The notes: generated by a model from the sequence alone, not told the origin. A stretch of DNA of 25,000 nt from Neocallimastix lanati (nom. inval.) (GCA_016946835.1 JACVTC010000146.1:292501-317500); one strand, 5' to 3'; shown: positions 1-9,059, numbered from the stretch's first letter. Translations and numbers: made by a program.

Positions 1-1786
1 CAATTATCATTGTAAACTTCAAAAAGAGATCATCTAGAAAAGGTAAAGACTTATTTCTGTAATTTTCCAATTCTTTACAGGCAAAGATCCAGTGAGAAAA
101 GCTAGGTACACTAACACCACAACAAGGCAACATTTAGGGCAATATTCTGAGACGATTTTTCTTTTAATGGAAATACTCATGTCAAATTTAAAACCACACC
201 TAATTCGATATTTCCAAAAGAATCCCAACTGATACTTAGGATATTGAAATGTTAAGTTTCTGATTTCTGAAATAAATCCAAAATCATTCTCCTTATAAAT
301 AATTGATTTTTTTAGCTTTTGATGATTTGAAGACATCTCTTTCCCAATAAAACTTTTTTATTTCACTTGTTTTTTCTTACCATTTAATTTCTTATTCAAA
401 GTCCTTGATTCTTTAGTCCATGAGTAATGTGACATAGTAGGAATATTAATAGTGAGATGATTAATAATACATGATGAATTTTTCCATTTTCTAAAGCATC
501 GTAATTGAGATATAGCACAGATAGCTGAAAGAGGAGGTATTCTCAATTCACGAGTAATATCATAGAGACCAACAGAAGAATTGCGAGATTTAAATCCGTA
601 ACTCCAATAAAGTCCTCTATTAATAATTTTTGGAGCTTTAGAACATCTGCTCTTATTTGAACCAAAGAGAGGAGCATAATATATAACAAGACTAAGAATA
701 AACGAAATTAAAACATATTTCTTCAATGGGAGAGGAACAGATTTATTAATAAGAAATCGAAAGTACAAATTTAACTTGACATTTAAATTACTGTTTAATT
801 TGGATTGTATAGGTTTCAGTGATAAAGATTCATCAAAAGGAATACCAAGATAGGTATAGTTGTCAGTTTTAGGTAATTTTTTACTACCAATAAAGAAAGA
901 TGGATCTTCGTAGTTTATCGGTTTAACAAAGTTAATCGGTTTTACAACCAAGAGTAGCACACTTATTAATTCCAAAAGTCATTTCATTTTTAATAGCCCA
1001 TTTATGAACTTTATTCAAAATTTTCTTAAGAGCTTGTTTAGATGGAACAACTAAAAACAATATCATCCGCAAAAAGTCCACCACAACAATATTGAGAATC
1101 TAAATATACATCATACTTATCACAATTATCCAGTACATCATTAATGAGCAAATTGAATAAAATAGGAGATAGAGGGCATCCTTGTCTAACACCACGATTA
1201 ATCGAAAATTCTTCTGAGAGAGTACCATTAAAAAAAAAGCACGAACTTTAGAGAATAGATAAAGATTCTTTAAAAACAGATAACATTTATCTCTAATTTC
1301 TAAGTTATATAATTTGGTCAAAATATTAAAGATAGGTACTGAATCATAGGCTTTTTTAAGATCGAGAAAAGCAAGATAAGTAAAATTTCCTTTAAATTTT
1401 CTTCTTTGACATATCTCTCTAATTGAAATATACAAACTTATGCATTCTTCTTTATTTCTAAATCCAAATTGTTCAGGTCTAACAAATTTATGTTCAAGGG
1501 CATATTTAGCAATTCTATTAGTAACAATCTTTGAAATAATTTTTAAGCCAACATTAATAAGAGAAATACCACCATAATTATTGCAATCTGAAAGATCTCC
1601 TTTTTTTTTTTTGGAATTGATATTATAGAAGCCGAATTCCACTATTCAGGGAAATCACCATCCCAGATTTTGTTAAATAATGAAAGTAAGCATTTAGCAC
1701 AATCAGGGTCGTCAACAACTGAAGAATCATTTTGATTATCGGATAAATCAGATTTACTAAAGAAGGCTTTAAAAAAATTCAATCGG

Positions 1787-1789
<3 letters not shown>
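1..1789 (-). pseudogene. Decayed LINE copy C, RT and C-terminal part
   Basis: Minus-strand remnant of a LINE ORF2 related to copy A; it runs off the left edge. In reading order it holds: the RT stretch after the PDGIPIEF motif (near 1785); an in-frame TAG near 1650 just before WNSASIISIPKK; the palm segment FLDLKKAYDSVP (about 1335-1370); GVRQGCPLSPILFN (about 1145-1195); the catalytic FADD (about 1065); a block with YLGIPFDESL; SWTKESRTL near 400-425; and, after a one-base shift near 110, the CPCCG...HWIFAC zinc knuckle. Frameshifts are visible near 1230 (an A/T run), 1045, 350 and 110, so no functional protein is possible. Homology to copy A is obvious by eye along the whole length. This copy is the host sequence for insertions A and B. 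Confidence 0.9.
1705..1789. repeat. 85-bp target-site duplication, left copy (LINE A)
   Basis: Direct repeat of 5985-6069, starting AGGGTCGTCAACAACTGAAG and ending AATTCAATCGGAAT; mismatches only at 1730/6010 and 1741/6021. It immediately follows the poly-A end of copy A. In the old LINE C this stretch occurs once in the reading order, so it marks a duplication made on insertion. Confidence 0.9.
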
Positions 1790-1826
<37 letters not shown>

Positions 1827-1852
1827 CAGGGAAGAGAATACACTTCCAAAAC

Positions 1853-1858
1853 TTTATT
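1853..1858 (-). promoter_or_regulatory. Polyadenylation signal AATAAA of LINE A
   Basis: TTTATT on the plus strand, AATAAA on the minus strand, about 30 nt before the poly-A tail of copy A. The same hexamer sits at 6170-6175 in copy B, again about 30 nt from the tail. Confidence 0.55.
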
Positions 1859-1975
1859 AAATTTTATTTTAAAAAATACATGTAGGTGAAAAGTACATTA
1901 GAAATAAAAAATAAAAAATTAAAAAATAAAAAAATAAAAAAAGCTCGAAAATACTATGTATTTCGGCAAGTTGTA

Positions 1976-2497
1976 CTATGCGGGAATTTTTCCCTTCCTA
2001 TCAAATAAAAAAGAAATAAAATTTAGAAGTAACATCCTTAAAATAGATAGTGTGGTGTCCATTAAACTCTCCCCGGATTCATCATTTATTGAACTACTAG
2101 GGAGAGATTCATCCTTCGCAGCAATAGATGACGATCCTGTATTATCATTATGCCTTATCAGTACGACGTCGACGCTCTTGGATAAGTTTGGTATTTTGCA
2201 ATACCTATCAAATAATAGCTCATACGAACTACTAATGATAGGTATTGCACTTGTTAAGAATTCCGCCAAGCCCACAATTTTTGGAACAGGTGACTCAGAT
2301 GAACCTTTGAAAAGTAGTTCATTCAATTGTCTCTGTTCCCCACTATCGAAATGTAGCTCATTTAAAACTAAAGTTCCACTAAGAAGGAACAAGTATATAT
2401 AATGATTGATATAATCTTCAAAAATTAGAAATAGAGTCATAGGAAGAAAGAGGATTAAACACTCTAATCTTCCTAAGGAATAAAACATAGAGATCAT
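1976..2497 (-). CDS. LINE ORF2 C-terminal extension in the +1 frame
   Basis: Overlaps the end of the endonuclease-RT frame and continues in the +1 frame to a stop at 1976. It includes LNELLFKGSSESPVPKIVG, AEFLTSAIPIISSSYELLFD and RKGKIPA. The truncated copy B carries the same frame (6656-6297) with about 18 substitutions but no indel and no stop over 380 bp, whereas the downstream 3' UTR of the two copies differs by several indels. That pattern suggests coding sequence. The simplest reading is that it is the natural C-terminus of ORF2, cut off in copy A by a one-base indel between about 2420 and 2500. Programmed frameshifting or a separate small ORF is possible. An open frame on the opposite strand (1956-2402) is probably a shadow. 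Confidence 0.5.
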   Translation of the reverse strand: MISMFYSLGRLECLILFLPMTLFLIFEDYINHYIYLFLLSGTLVLNELHFDSGEQRQLNELLFKGSSESPVPKIVGLAEFLTSAIPIISSSYELLFDRYCKIPNLSKSVDVVLIRHNDNTGSSSIAAKDESLPSSSINDESGESLMDTTLSILRMLLLNFISFLFDRKGKIPA

Positions 2498-5400
2498 CGA
2501 TGAAATTTAAAGAATTCCATCTAAAAGATGCAAGAGCATCGCATTTAAAAATCCAATGTTCAAAAGATTGTTTATCTTCGCCGCAACAGGGGCAATACTT
2601 GGGACAATCTTCTGAAACTCTACCCATTCTAATAGCAATAGTAGTATTGTATTTATAACCACAGCGTAAACGTATAATCCACGAAAACCCTAAGTTGAAT
2701 TGGGGATATTTTAAACTAAGCATAATTATAGCTTTATTGTTTGAGAACTTATTACGATCGTAATTTTGACCTTTAATACCTTGAAATTTGGCAACTGATT
2801 TCCAGTAACGTTCTAAAATATCGTCATATTTTTCACATTTATATTTTTTGATTTTTTTATACAGTGTTCTAGATTCTTTAGTCCAGGAATAATGATGCAT
2901 TTTGGGAATAGATTTAATAAGATCCTTTATAATACAGTTTGATTTACTCCATTTTGCAAATGATTTAATCTGTAAGGCTGCGCAGACACCAGCAATAGGA
3001 GGAATGCTTAGATCTCGAGATAAAGCATAAGTACTCATAGTAGAATTATGTCTAATATAGTCATTGTCTTCTGAACTTGTTTTACCATTTTTAGAGAAGG
3101 AGCCGATACACCAAAATAGACCAGTATTAATTAATGTTTGAATTCTGGCCGTTCTAGATTTGTTTGAACCAAGTAAAGGAGAATAATAAATTACTTTACT
3201 AATAACAAAGGATTGAAGAACTTTTTTCTTGTATGCAATAGGGATAAGTTTATTTGAGAAGAAATATGTAAATGAAAGAAGGGATTTTCTAACTTTAAAA
3301 TGCATGTGAGATATAATGTGTTCTAGTAAGAGATCATCAGAAAAAGGAATACCAAGATAAATATAACTAGAAACTTTAGGAATAGCATTCATTCCTAAAT
3401 AGAAGGTTGGGTCACTATAGTTTGGAGGAGATTGGAAGTTCATTGGTTTTATAACCATAGTTGCACATTTTTCAATACCAAAAGTCATTTCATTTAAATT
3501 AGCCCATCTATGTACCTTTTTTAGTAATTTTTCTAAATTTTTTGCACTTGGAGCAATGAGAACAACATCATCAGCAAAGAGTCCACCACAACACTTTTTT
3601 CTTCCAATATTAACACCATACTTTTCACAGTCATTTAATATATCATTGATGAATAAATTGAATAAGATCGGAGATAATGGACAACCTTGACGAACACCTC
3701 TTTTAATAGGAAATTCATTTGATAACATTGAAGCAAATCGAGCACGAGCTTTAGATGAAGTATATAAATTACAAAGAAAATCAAAACATTTACCACGTAC
3801 TCCATAATGATATAATTTAGTAAGAATGTTAAAAATAGGAACTGAATCATAAGCTTTTTTAAGATCTAAAAAGGCTAAATATGTGAATTTTCCTTGAAAT
3901 TTTCTTCTTTGGCATATTTCTCTGACGGAAATGAATAAACTAATGCATTCTTCACGGTTGCGAAAGCCAAATTGTTCAGGTCTAATGAAATTGTGTGAGA
4001 GTGCGTAAGTAGATATTCTATCTGTTATAATTTTTGAAATGATTTTTAGTCCAACGTTAATGAGAGAAATACCTCGATAATTACTACAATCTGATAGGTC
4101 ACCCTTCTTAGGAATTGATACAATAGAAGCTGAGTTCCATTTTTTAGGAAATGACCCATTCCATATTTTATTAAATATCAATTTTAGACACTTTCCAGCA
4201 GCAGGATGTGTTTCTAGTAATTCTTCATTGCAAAACAGAGCTTTGTAGAATTCAATCGGGATACCATCGGGGCCGGGTGCTTTATTGTTTTTCATAGATG
4301 AAATAGTTTTTTTAATATCGTCAATCGTAATGGGATCGTTGATATTCCAGGTAGAGGATCTAAGACTAATATTCCTTAAAGCATGGATCCAGAAGTTACG
4401 ATTAAGGCTGTGACCTGAGGGATCAGAAGCTAGATCTTTATAATATTCAGCCCATCTATCTAATTGTTTAGTAGGAGAGATAATATCTTGACCAAATTTA
4501 GATTTTATGCAAGTAGGGGAGGTAGATGAATACGATGGTTTAGCCATTTTTTTTAAACATCTCCATCCATTTTTGAAATCTTTATTCAAAAAATAATTAC
4601 CAATTTTTACTATATTGGCTTTAAATCTAGCAGAACGAAACTTGCTCTTTGTTTTCTTGATTAATTTGCAAAGTTTTTCATATTTATTAAATTGTTCAAG
4701 GTAATTATCAACATTTTTACAATTAAAGTAAGGCTTAATATTTCGAAATGCAATATGTTTTTCATGAGACAGTCTTTTAATGTAATAAGGACAATGAAAA
4801 GCAGAGCCCTTTAAATTTGTTGGAATGAAAGCCTTAATATCCTTCCCGATATTATTTGCTGTATTGATAAATTTTTCTACCATTTCATCAGCCGTGAGCG
4901 AATTGTAATGAGAATCGAGGTCATTTGCTAAGATTGAAAAATAATTATGTGATAAAATATCTGAATTTTTTGTTTTACAAATATGTGTAGACCATTTAGA
5001 AACTTTAGCAGGCCTTATAAAGCCATCGGAGAGAACTTTGTTACAAGAAAGTATAATAGGTTTATGATCAGAAATACCATAAAATGAAGTGCAAACCGAG
5101 GTTTTATTAAAATGAGCTGCCAAAGCCTCATTATATATGACATGGTCAATACAAGATGATCTAGTACCTTTGGCATAAGTAAATTTATTACCATATAAGG
5201 GAGCAATATACCAATTAGGAAAATTATTTGAAATGTATGTTTTGATCTTCTTTAATGACATGTTAAAATCACCAACTAGGACAGCAGGAACGTTTTTTCT
5301 ATTGTGAAAACGTAACCATTGAAAAAGTTCATCAAAAGCAGCTAGTCTTTCTTCCTTCCATTTGCTTTGAGGGAAGTAGATATTACCAATAGTACATTTT

Positions 5401-6074
5401 TGATTCCAGAAAGAAGTAATATTTACTGAAATGATATATTTGTATAAAAACGGTTCTTGGAAAAAAGAGCACGAAGAATGAACACCAATAAAGAGTCCTC
5501 TCATACCAGGGATTTTAGGATTAGCTCTAAGGAAAACTGAGTTGTAATATGGAATTAATGGTGATGAAACATCTTTTGGAAGATATTTACTTTTTCCAGT
5601 TTCTTGTAAACAGATACATATAGGTTTGAAAATAGAGTTGAGATATAAAATGCTATCACGTTTTTCAGTATTCCAACCATTAATATTCCAACTAACACAG
5701 AGATTAAAGAAAGAAGAATTTGAATTTAGATGGCTAGAGAAAAAATCTTTCGCCATAGGATTAAGTTCAACATCAATATTATTAGATTTTCTTGACTTGT
5801 TCATTTGTTTAAGTTTATTACACAAGGTCCAGGTAATTTTAGCTGTTTCAGGAATTTTATCTCTTAAGAAATCTAAAACATCGAAAAATTTGAGATCATT
5901 TTTGTGTTTATTAACCCTAATAATGAAGTATGAGCCGTACCTTGGAGAAAAAAGTTTTTTAACATATGGAATAATTTCATTGTAAGGGTCGTCAACAACT
6001 GAAGAATCAATTTGATTATCAGATAAATCAGATTTACTAAAGAAGGCTTTAAAAAAATTCAATCGGAATACCAT
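2418..6074 (-). CDS. LINE ORF2: APE-type endonuclease plus reverse transcriptase
   Basis: Open frame of 1218 codons. Residues about 125-345 form an exonuclease-endonuclease-phosphatase domain with SWNINGW, LQETG (156-160), GDFNM (268-272) and SDHKPI (335-340), the nicking enzyme of target-primed reverse transcription. Residues about 575-870 are the RT: KAPGPDGIP, SIPKKGDLSDCSNYRGISL, FLDLKKAYDS, RGVRQGCPLSPILFN and the catalytic FADD (833-836). A C-x2-C-x8-H-x4-C zinc knuckle lies at 1161-1178. All key residues look intact. Residues 1-30 come from the duplicated target, not the element. Residues 31-90 may be the tail of an upstream ORF, so the natural start could be M91 or M107. The frame ends about 10-40 codons after the zinc knuckle, and a further domain follows in the +1 frame. 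Confidence 0.9.
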   Translation of the reverse strand: MVFRLNFFKAFFSKSDLSDNQIDSSVVDDPYNEIIPYVKKLFSPRYGSYFIIRVNKHKNDLKFFDVLDFLRDKIPETAKITWTLCNKLKQMNKSRKSNNIDVELNPMAKDFFSSHLNSNSSFFNLCVSWNINGWNTEKRDSILYLNSIFKPICICLQETGKSKYLPKDVSSPLIPYYNSVFLRANPKIPGMRGLFIGVHSSCSFFQEPFLYKYIISVNITSFWNQKCTIGNIYFPQSKWKEERLAAFDELFQWLRFHNRKNVPAVLVGDFNMSLKKIKTYISNNFPNWYIAPLYGNKFTYAKGTRSSCIDHVIYNEALAAHFNKTSVCTSFYGISDHKPIILSCNKVLSDGFIRPAKVSKWSTHICKTKNSDILSHNYFSILANDLDSHYNSLTADEMVEKFINTANNIGKDIKAFIPTNLKGSAFHCPYYIKRLSHEKHIAFRNIKPYFNCKNVDNYLEQFNKYEKLCKLIKKTKSKFRSARFKANIVKIGNYFLNKDFKNGWRCLKKMAKPSYSSTSPTCIKSKFGQDIISPTKQLDRWAEYYKDLASDPSGHSLNRNFWIHALRNISLRSSTWNINDPITIDDIKKTISSMKNNKAPGPDGIPIEFYKALFCNEELLETHPAAGKCLKLIFNKIWNGSFPKKWNSASIVSIPKKGDLSDCSNYRGISLINVGLKIISKIITDRISTYALSHNFIRPEQFGFRNREECISLFISVREICQRRKFQGKFTYLAFLDLKKAYDSVPIFNILTKLYHYGVRGKCFDFLCNLYTSSKARARFASMLSNEFPIKRGVRQGCPLSPILFNLFINDILNDCEKYGVNIGRKKCCGGLFADDVVLIAPSAKNLEKLLKKVHRWANLNEMTFGIEKCATMVIKPMNFQSPPNYSDPTFYLGMNAIPKVSSYIYLGIPFSDDLLLEHIISHMHFKVRKSLLSFTYFFSNKLIPIAYKKKVLQSFVISKVIYYSPLLGSNKSRTARIQTLINTGLFWCIGSFSKNGKTSSEDNDYIRHNSTMSTYALSRDLSIPPIAGVCAALQIKSFAKWSKSNCIIKDLIKSIPKMHHYSWTKESRTLYKKIKKYKCEKYDDILERYWKSVAKFQGIKGQNYDRNKFSNNKAIIMLSLKYPQFNLGFSWIIRLRCGYKYNTTIAIRMGRVSEDCPKYCPCCGEDKQSFEHWIFKCDALASFRWNSLNFIDDLYVLFLRKIRVFNPLSSYDSISNF
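5985..6069. repeat. 85-bp target-site duplication, right copy (LINE A)
   Basis: Partner of 1705-1789. Identity breaks exactly at the 5' boundary of copy A (5984) and at 6070, where C continues with its RT motif PDGIP. The length is unusual for a LINE duplication, where 7-20 bp is common. Confidence 0.9.
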
Positions 6075-6091
6075 CGGGTCTAGGAGCTTTA

Positions 6092-6101
6092 TTATTTTTC
6101 A

Positions 6102-6107
<6 letters not shown>
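6092..6107. repeat. 16-bp target-site duplication, left copy (LINE B)
   Basis: TTATTTTTCATATCAA, identical to 6657-6672, directly abutting the poly-T (poly-A tail) end of copy B. Confidence 0.88.
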
Positions 6108-6142
<35 letters not shown>

Positions 6143-6656
6143 CAGGGAAGAGAATACACTTCCAAAAACTTTATTAAATTTTATTTTAAAAAATACATAT
6201 AGGTGAAAAGTACATTAGAAATTAAAAATAAAAAATTAAAAATAAAAAATAAAAAATAAAAAAGCTCGAAAATACTATGTATTTCGGCAAGTTGTACTAT
6301 GCGGGAATTTTACCCTTCCTATCAAATAAAAAAGAAATAAAATTTAGAAGTAACATCCTTAAAATAGATAGTGTGGTGTCCACTAAACTCTCCCCGGATT
6401 CATCATTTATTGAGCTACTAGGGCGAGAATCACCCTTCGTAGTAATAGATGATAATCCTGTATTTTCATTATGCCTTATCAGTACGACGTCGACGCTCTT
6501 GGTTAAGTTTGATATTTTGCAATACCTATCAAATAATAGCTCAAACGAACTACTTATGATAGGTATTGCATTTGTTAAGAATTCCGCCAAGCCCACAATT
6601 TTTGGAACAGGTGACTCAGATGAACCTTTGAAAAGTAGTTCATTTAAATGTCTCTG
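6108..6656 (-). mobile_element. 5'-truncated LINE copy B (3' end plus poly-A)
   Basis: A 549-bp insertion matching the 3' end of copy A (2335-1790): about 95% identity through the C-terminal frame, then the 3' UTR and a 32-nt poly-A tail (T at 6108-6139). It is flanked by perfect 16-bp direct repeats TTATTTTTCATATCAA at 6092-6107 and 6657-6672, the expected target-site duplication. It lacks endonuclease and RT, so it is a dead-on-arrival copy produced by incomplete reverse transcription. It interrupts the old LINE C between the EEIQNT and KNNKAPRPDG motifs. Confidence 0.92.
6297..6656 (-). pseudogene. C-terminal ORF2 fragment in LINE copy B
   Basis: Open minus-strand frame, entered from the 5'-truncation point and ending at the same RKGKIPA stop as in copy A. 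It encodes the segment starting LNELLFKGSSES and continuing through GLAEFLTNAIPI and FELLFDRYCKI. No start codon from the intact element remains, so it is not expected to be expressed. It is useful as comparison: between copies A and B the frame stays open without indels. Confidence 0.7.
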
Positions 6657-6672
6657 TTATTTTTCATATCAA
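6657..6672. repeat. 16-bp target-site duplication, right copy (LINE B)
   Basis: TTATTTTTCATATCAA, identical to 6092-6107, at the 5' truncation point of copy B. The flanking bases differ (G/A on one side, T/A on the other), which fixes the length at 16. Confidence 0.88.
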
Positions 6673-6836
6673 ACATTAGTGTTTTGAATTTCTTCCAAAG
6701 TAATAGGATCATTAATATTCCAAGTAGGATCATTATTAGGATGAGTTCCAAATAACCTTACCCAGTATTCATGATTCAGACTATGTTGAATAGCATCAGA
6801 ATTTAGTTTTAATAATAAACCTTTTTTAAAAATAAG
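6657..6836 (-). pseudogene. LINE copy C, upstream RT fragment
   Basis: Minus-strand remnant reading LNSDAIQHSLNHEYWVRLFG and then TWNINDPITLEEIQNT. It aligns with copy A residues of about 547-592 (HSLNRNFW, TWNINDPITIDDI). It is the most upstream visible part of the old copy, whose 5' part is absent: upstream (toward 6840-6860) lies only an A run. The fragment is cut at 6657-6672 by insertion B. A one-base shift near 6672 separates it from the KNNKAPRPDG motif on the other side. Confidence 0.8.
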
Positions 6837-7383
6837 TTTTAAAAAAAAAAAAAAAAAAAAATACACCAAAAGACACCAAAAAGACACCAAAATATAATAA
6901 TATAAAAAAAAAAAAATAAAATAAAATAAAAAGAAAGAAAGAAAGAAAACAATTCTTATAAATTATTTTTTTAAATATTAAATTTTTTTTTTTATTAATT
7001 TAGTTATTTTTTTTTTTTTTTTTTTAATGAATTTATTTTTTTTTTTTTTTTTTCTATAACGTTTTTGAATAAAGAAAAAAAAATTTTATATTATTTATAT
7101 ATATATATATAAATTTCGTGAATAATAATTTCTTGATAGATAGAATTTTTTTGTATGGTAAAATTATGATTATAAAAATCTAAAAAAAAAAAAATAATAA
7201 ATATTTTTTTTTATTTATTTTTATTTTTAATTATTTTTTTAATTATTTTTAAAAAAAATTATTTTTTTTTTAATTTTTTTTTTTTTAATTTAGTTATTTT
7301 TCTTAAGAAATCTCTATTTTATTGGGTTATTTTATTTTTAATATTGCTGTTTATAACTTTTTTTTTTTATCTCTCTATTAAAC

Positions 7384-7414
<31 letters not shown>

Positions 7415-7448
7415 CTTCAATGTGTTTTTTTTTTAAAAATTATTTATT
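6837..7448. other. AT-rich spacer downstream of beta-tubulin
   Basis: No gene recognised. It holds an A20 run at 6841-6860, a short tandem of ACACCAAAA (about 6862-6890), many T runs and a TA repeat near 7098-7110. At 7384-7414 a T11-A20 block forms a homopolymer palindrome about 35 nt downstream of the beta-tubulin stop, probably in its 3' UTR. AT-rich hexamers make any single polyadenylation site unassignable. Confidence 0.6.
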
Positions 7449-8801
7449 TTACATCATTTCATCCATATCACCAACAACTTCTTCTTCTTCTTCATAGTAT
7501 TCTTCTTCATCAACAGTAGCATCTTGGTATTGTTGGTATTCAGAAACAAGATCGTTCATGTTAGATTCAGCTTCAGTGAATTCCATTTCATCCATACCTT
7601 CACCAGTGAACCAGTGGAGGTAAGCCTTTCTTCTGAACATAGCAGTGAATTGATCATTAATACGCTTGAATAAATCTTGAATAGCAGTAGAGTTACCAAT
7701 GAAAGTAGAAGACATCTTAAGACCTCTTGGTGGAATATCACAAACGGCAGTCTTAATGTTTTGTGGAATCCATTCAACAAAGTAGGAACTGTTCTTGTTT
7801 TGAACATTGTACATTTGTTCTTCAACTTCCTTCATAGACATACGACCACGGAAGAAAGCAGCAACAGTAAGGTAACGACCATGACGTGGGTCAGAAGCGG
7901 CCATCATGTTCTTAGCGTCAAACATTTGTTGAGTAAGTTCTGGAACAGTAAGAGCACTGTATTGTTGAGAACCACGAGAAGAAAGTGGAGCGAAACCAAC
8001 CATGAAGAAGTGAAGACGTGGGAATGGAACTAAGTTAACAGCGAGCTTTCTTAAGTCAGAGTTAAGTTGACCTGGGAAACGAAGACCAGTAGTAATACCG
8101 GACATAACGAAAGAAACGAGATGGTTAAGATCACCGTAAGTTGGAGTGGTAAGCTTAAGAGTTCTGAAACAGATATCGTATAAGGCTTCGTTATCAATAC
8201 AGAAGGTTTCATCAGAGTTTTCAACTAATTGGTGAACAGAAAGGGTAGCATTGTATGGTTCAACAACAGCATCAGAAACCTTTGGAGATGGAACAACAGA
8301 GAAAGTACTTAACATACGATCTGGGAATTCTTCACGAATCTTGGAAAGTAAAAGGGTACCCATACCAGCACCTGTACCACCACCAAGAGAGTGAGTAATT
8401 TGGAAACCTTGAAGGCATTCACATCCTTCAGCTTCTTTTCTGACGACATCAAGGACAGAATCGACAAGTTCAGCACCTTCAGTGTAGTGACCCTTAGCCC
8501 AGTTGTTACCGGCACCAGATTGACCAAAAATGAAGTTATCTGGACGGAATAATTGACCGTATGGACCAGCACGAATGGAATCCATAGTTCCTGGTTCTAA
8601 ATCGACAAGAACAGCACGTGGAACGTATTTACCACCAGAAGCTTCGTTATAGAAAACGTCAATACGTTCTAATTGAAGGTCATTGTTACCAACATATTGA
8701 CCAGTTTGATCGACACCATGTTCGTCGGAAATGATTTCCCAAAACTTGGAACCAATTTGGTTACCACATTGACCGGTTTGAAGATGAACGATTTCACGCA
8801 T
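7449..8801 (-). CDS. Beta-tubulin
   Basis: Full-length 450-aa beta-tubulin, which pairs with alpha-tubulin to build microtubules of spindle, cytoplasm and, in a zoosporic fungus, the flagellar axoneme. It starts [17 protein letters not shown], the standard beta N-terminus. The GTP-binding glycine loop GGGTGAGMG is at 140-148, and N204 in the DNEALYD segment is also present. The C-terminal tail after about residue 430 is acidic ([10 protein letters not shown]) and ends DEMM. No intron interrupts it, and the base composition is much less AT-rich than the flanks, as in a highly expressed gene. Residues tied to benzimidazole response are the sensitive type: F167, E198, F200. Position 239 is Gly, where Cys or Ser is usual. 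The canonical axonemal EGEF tail motif is not exact. Assignment is certain. Confidence 0.99.
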   Translation of the reverse strand: MREIVHLQTGQCGNQIGSKFWEIISDEHGVDQTGQYVGNNDLQLERIDVFYNEASGGKYVPRAVLVDLEPGTMDSIRAGPYGQLFRPDNFIFGQSGAGNNWAKGHYTEGAELVDSVLDVVRKEAEGCECLQGFQITHSLGGGTGAGMGTLLLSKIREEFPDRMLSTFSVVPSPKVSDAVVEPYNATLSVHQLVENSDETFCIDNEALYDICFRTLKLTTPTYGDLNHLVSFVMSGITTGLRFPGQLNSDLRKLAVNLVPFPRLHFFMVGFAPLSSRGSQQYSALTVPELTQQMFDAKNMMAASDPRHGRYLTVAAFFRGRMSMKEVEEQMYNVQNKNSSYFVEWIPQNIKTAVCDIPPRGLKMSSTFIGNSTAIQDLFKRINDQFTAMFRRKAYLHWFTGEGMDEMEFTEAESNMNDLVSEYQQYQDATVDEEEYYEEEEEVVGDMDEMM

Positions 8802-9059
8802 GTTGTCTATATTTATTTAATATTATATATTTTATATAATAATATTATTAATAAAATCCATATTTTTTTTATAAACAACACAATTTTTTCACAAACATAA
8901 CAGAACATACATAAAACTAAACTATTTATTGTTTTATAATTACAATTTATTAAATACAAAACAATAAAACAATAAAATAAAAACATATATATATATTTAT
9001 ATATTTTTTGAAAAGGAAAAAATATATATATGAAAAAAAAAAAAATTCCATTATTTCAA

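Larger units (their letters stand above)
1790..5984 (-). mobile_element. LINE retrotransposon copy A, about 4.2 kb, with poly-A tail
   Basis: Non-LTR retrotransposon on the minus strand. Its 3' end is a 34-nt poly-A tail, seen as T at 1790-1823, preceded about 30 nt upstream by AATAAA (minus strand, 1858-1853). Both ends abut an 85-bp direct repeat (1705-1789 and 5985-6069, 83/85 identical) that was single-copy sequence of the older LINE C, so the boundaries are well fixed. It carries an APE-type endonuclease plus RT ORF2 and a 3' untranslated region of about 150 nt. The 5' end at 5984 starts inside coding sequence, with no 5' UTR or separate ORF1, so the insertion is probably 5'-truncated. 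The IPKKGDLSDCSNYRGISL motif suggests an L1/Tx1-like clade; that assignment is uncertain. Confidence 0.92.
5985..6107 (-). pseudogene. LINE copy C, middle fragment between two insertions
   Basis: Short piece of the old LINE left between insertions B and A. On the minus strand it reads DMKNNKAPRPDGIPIEF, the RT motif that is KNNKAPGPDGIPIEF in copy A, then FFKAFFSKSDLSDNQ and DSSVVDDP. A one-base expansion of the T run near 6055-6060 breaks the frame. The same FFKAFFSKSDLSDNQ stretch appears again at 1705-1789, because that part was duplicated when copy A inserted. The order of motifs across 6657-6836, this piece and 1-1789 matches copy A residues of about 550 onward. Confidence 0.85.

Noticed and set aside
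1956-2402. Plus-strand open frame of 148 codons, also present in LINE copy B at 6277-6687
   Set aside because: It is antisense to the LINE C-terminal frame, and its conservation follows from the two copies being related. The sense frame fits the element's orientation, stop position and poly-A tail.
7556-8900. Several open frames overlapping beta-tubulin on both strands
   Set aside because: Shadow frames of the GC-richer beta-tubulin coding region, without homology.
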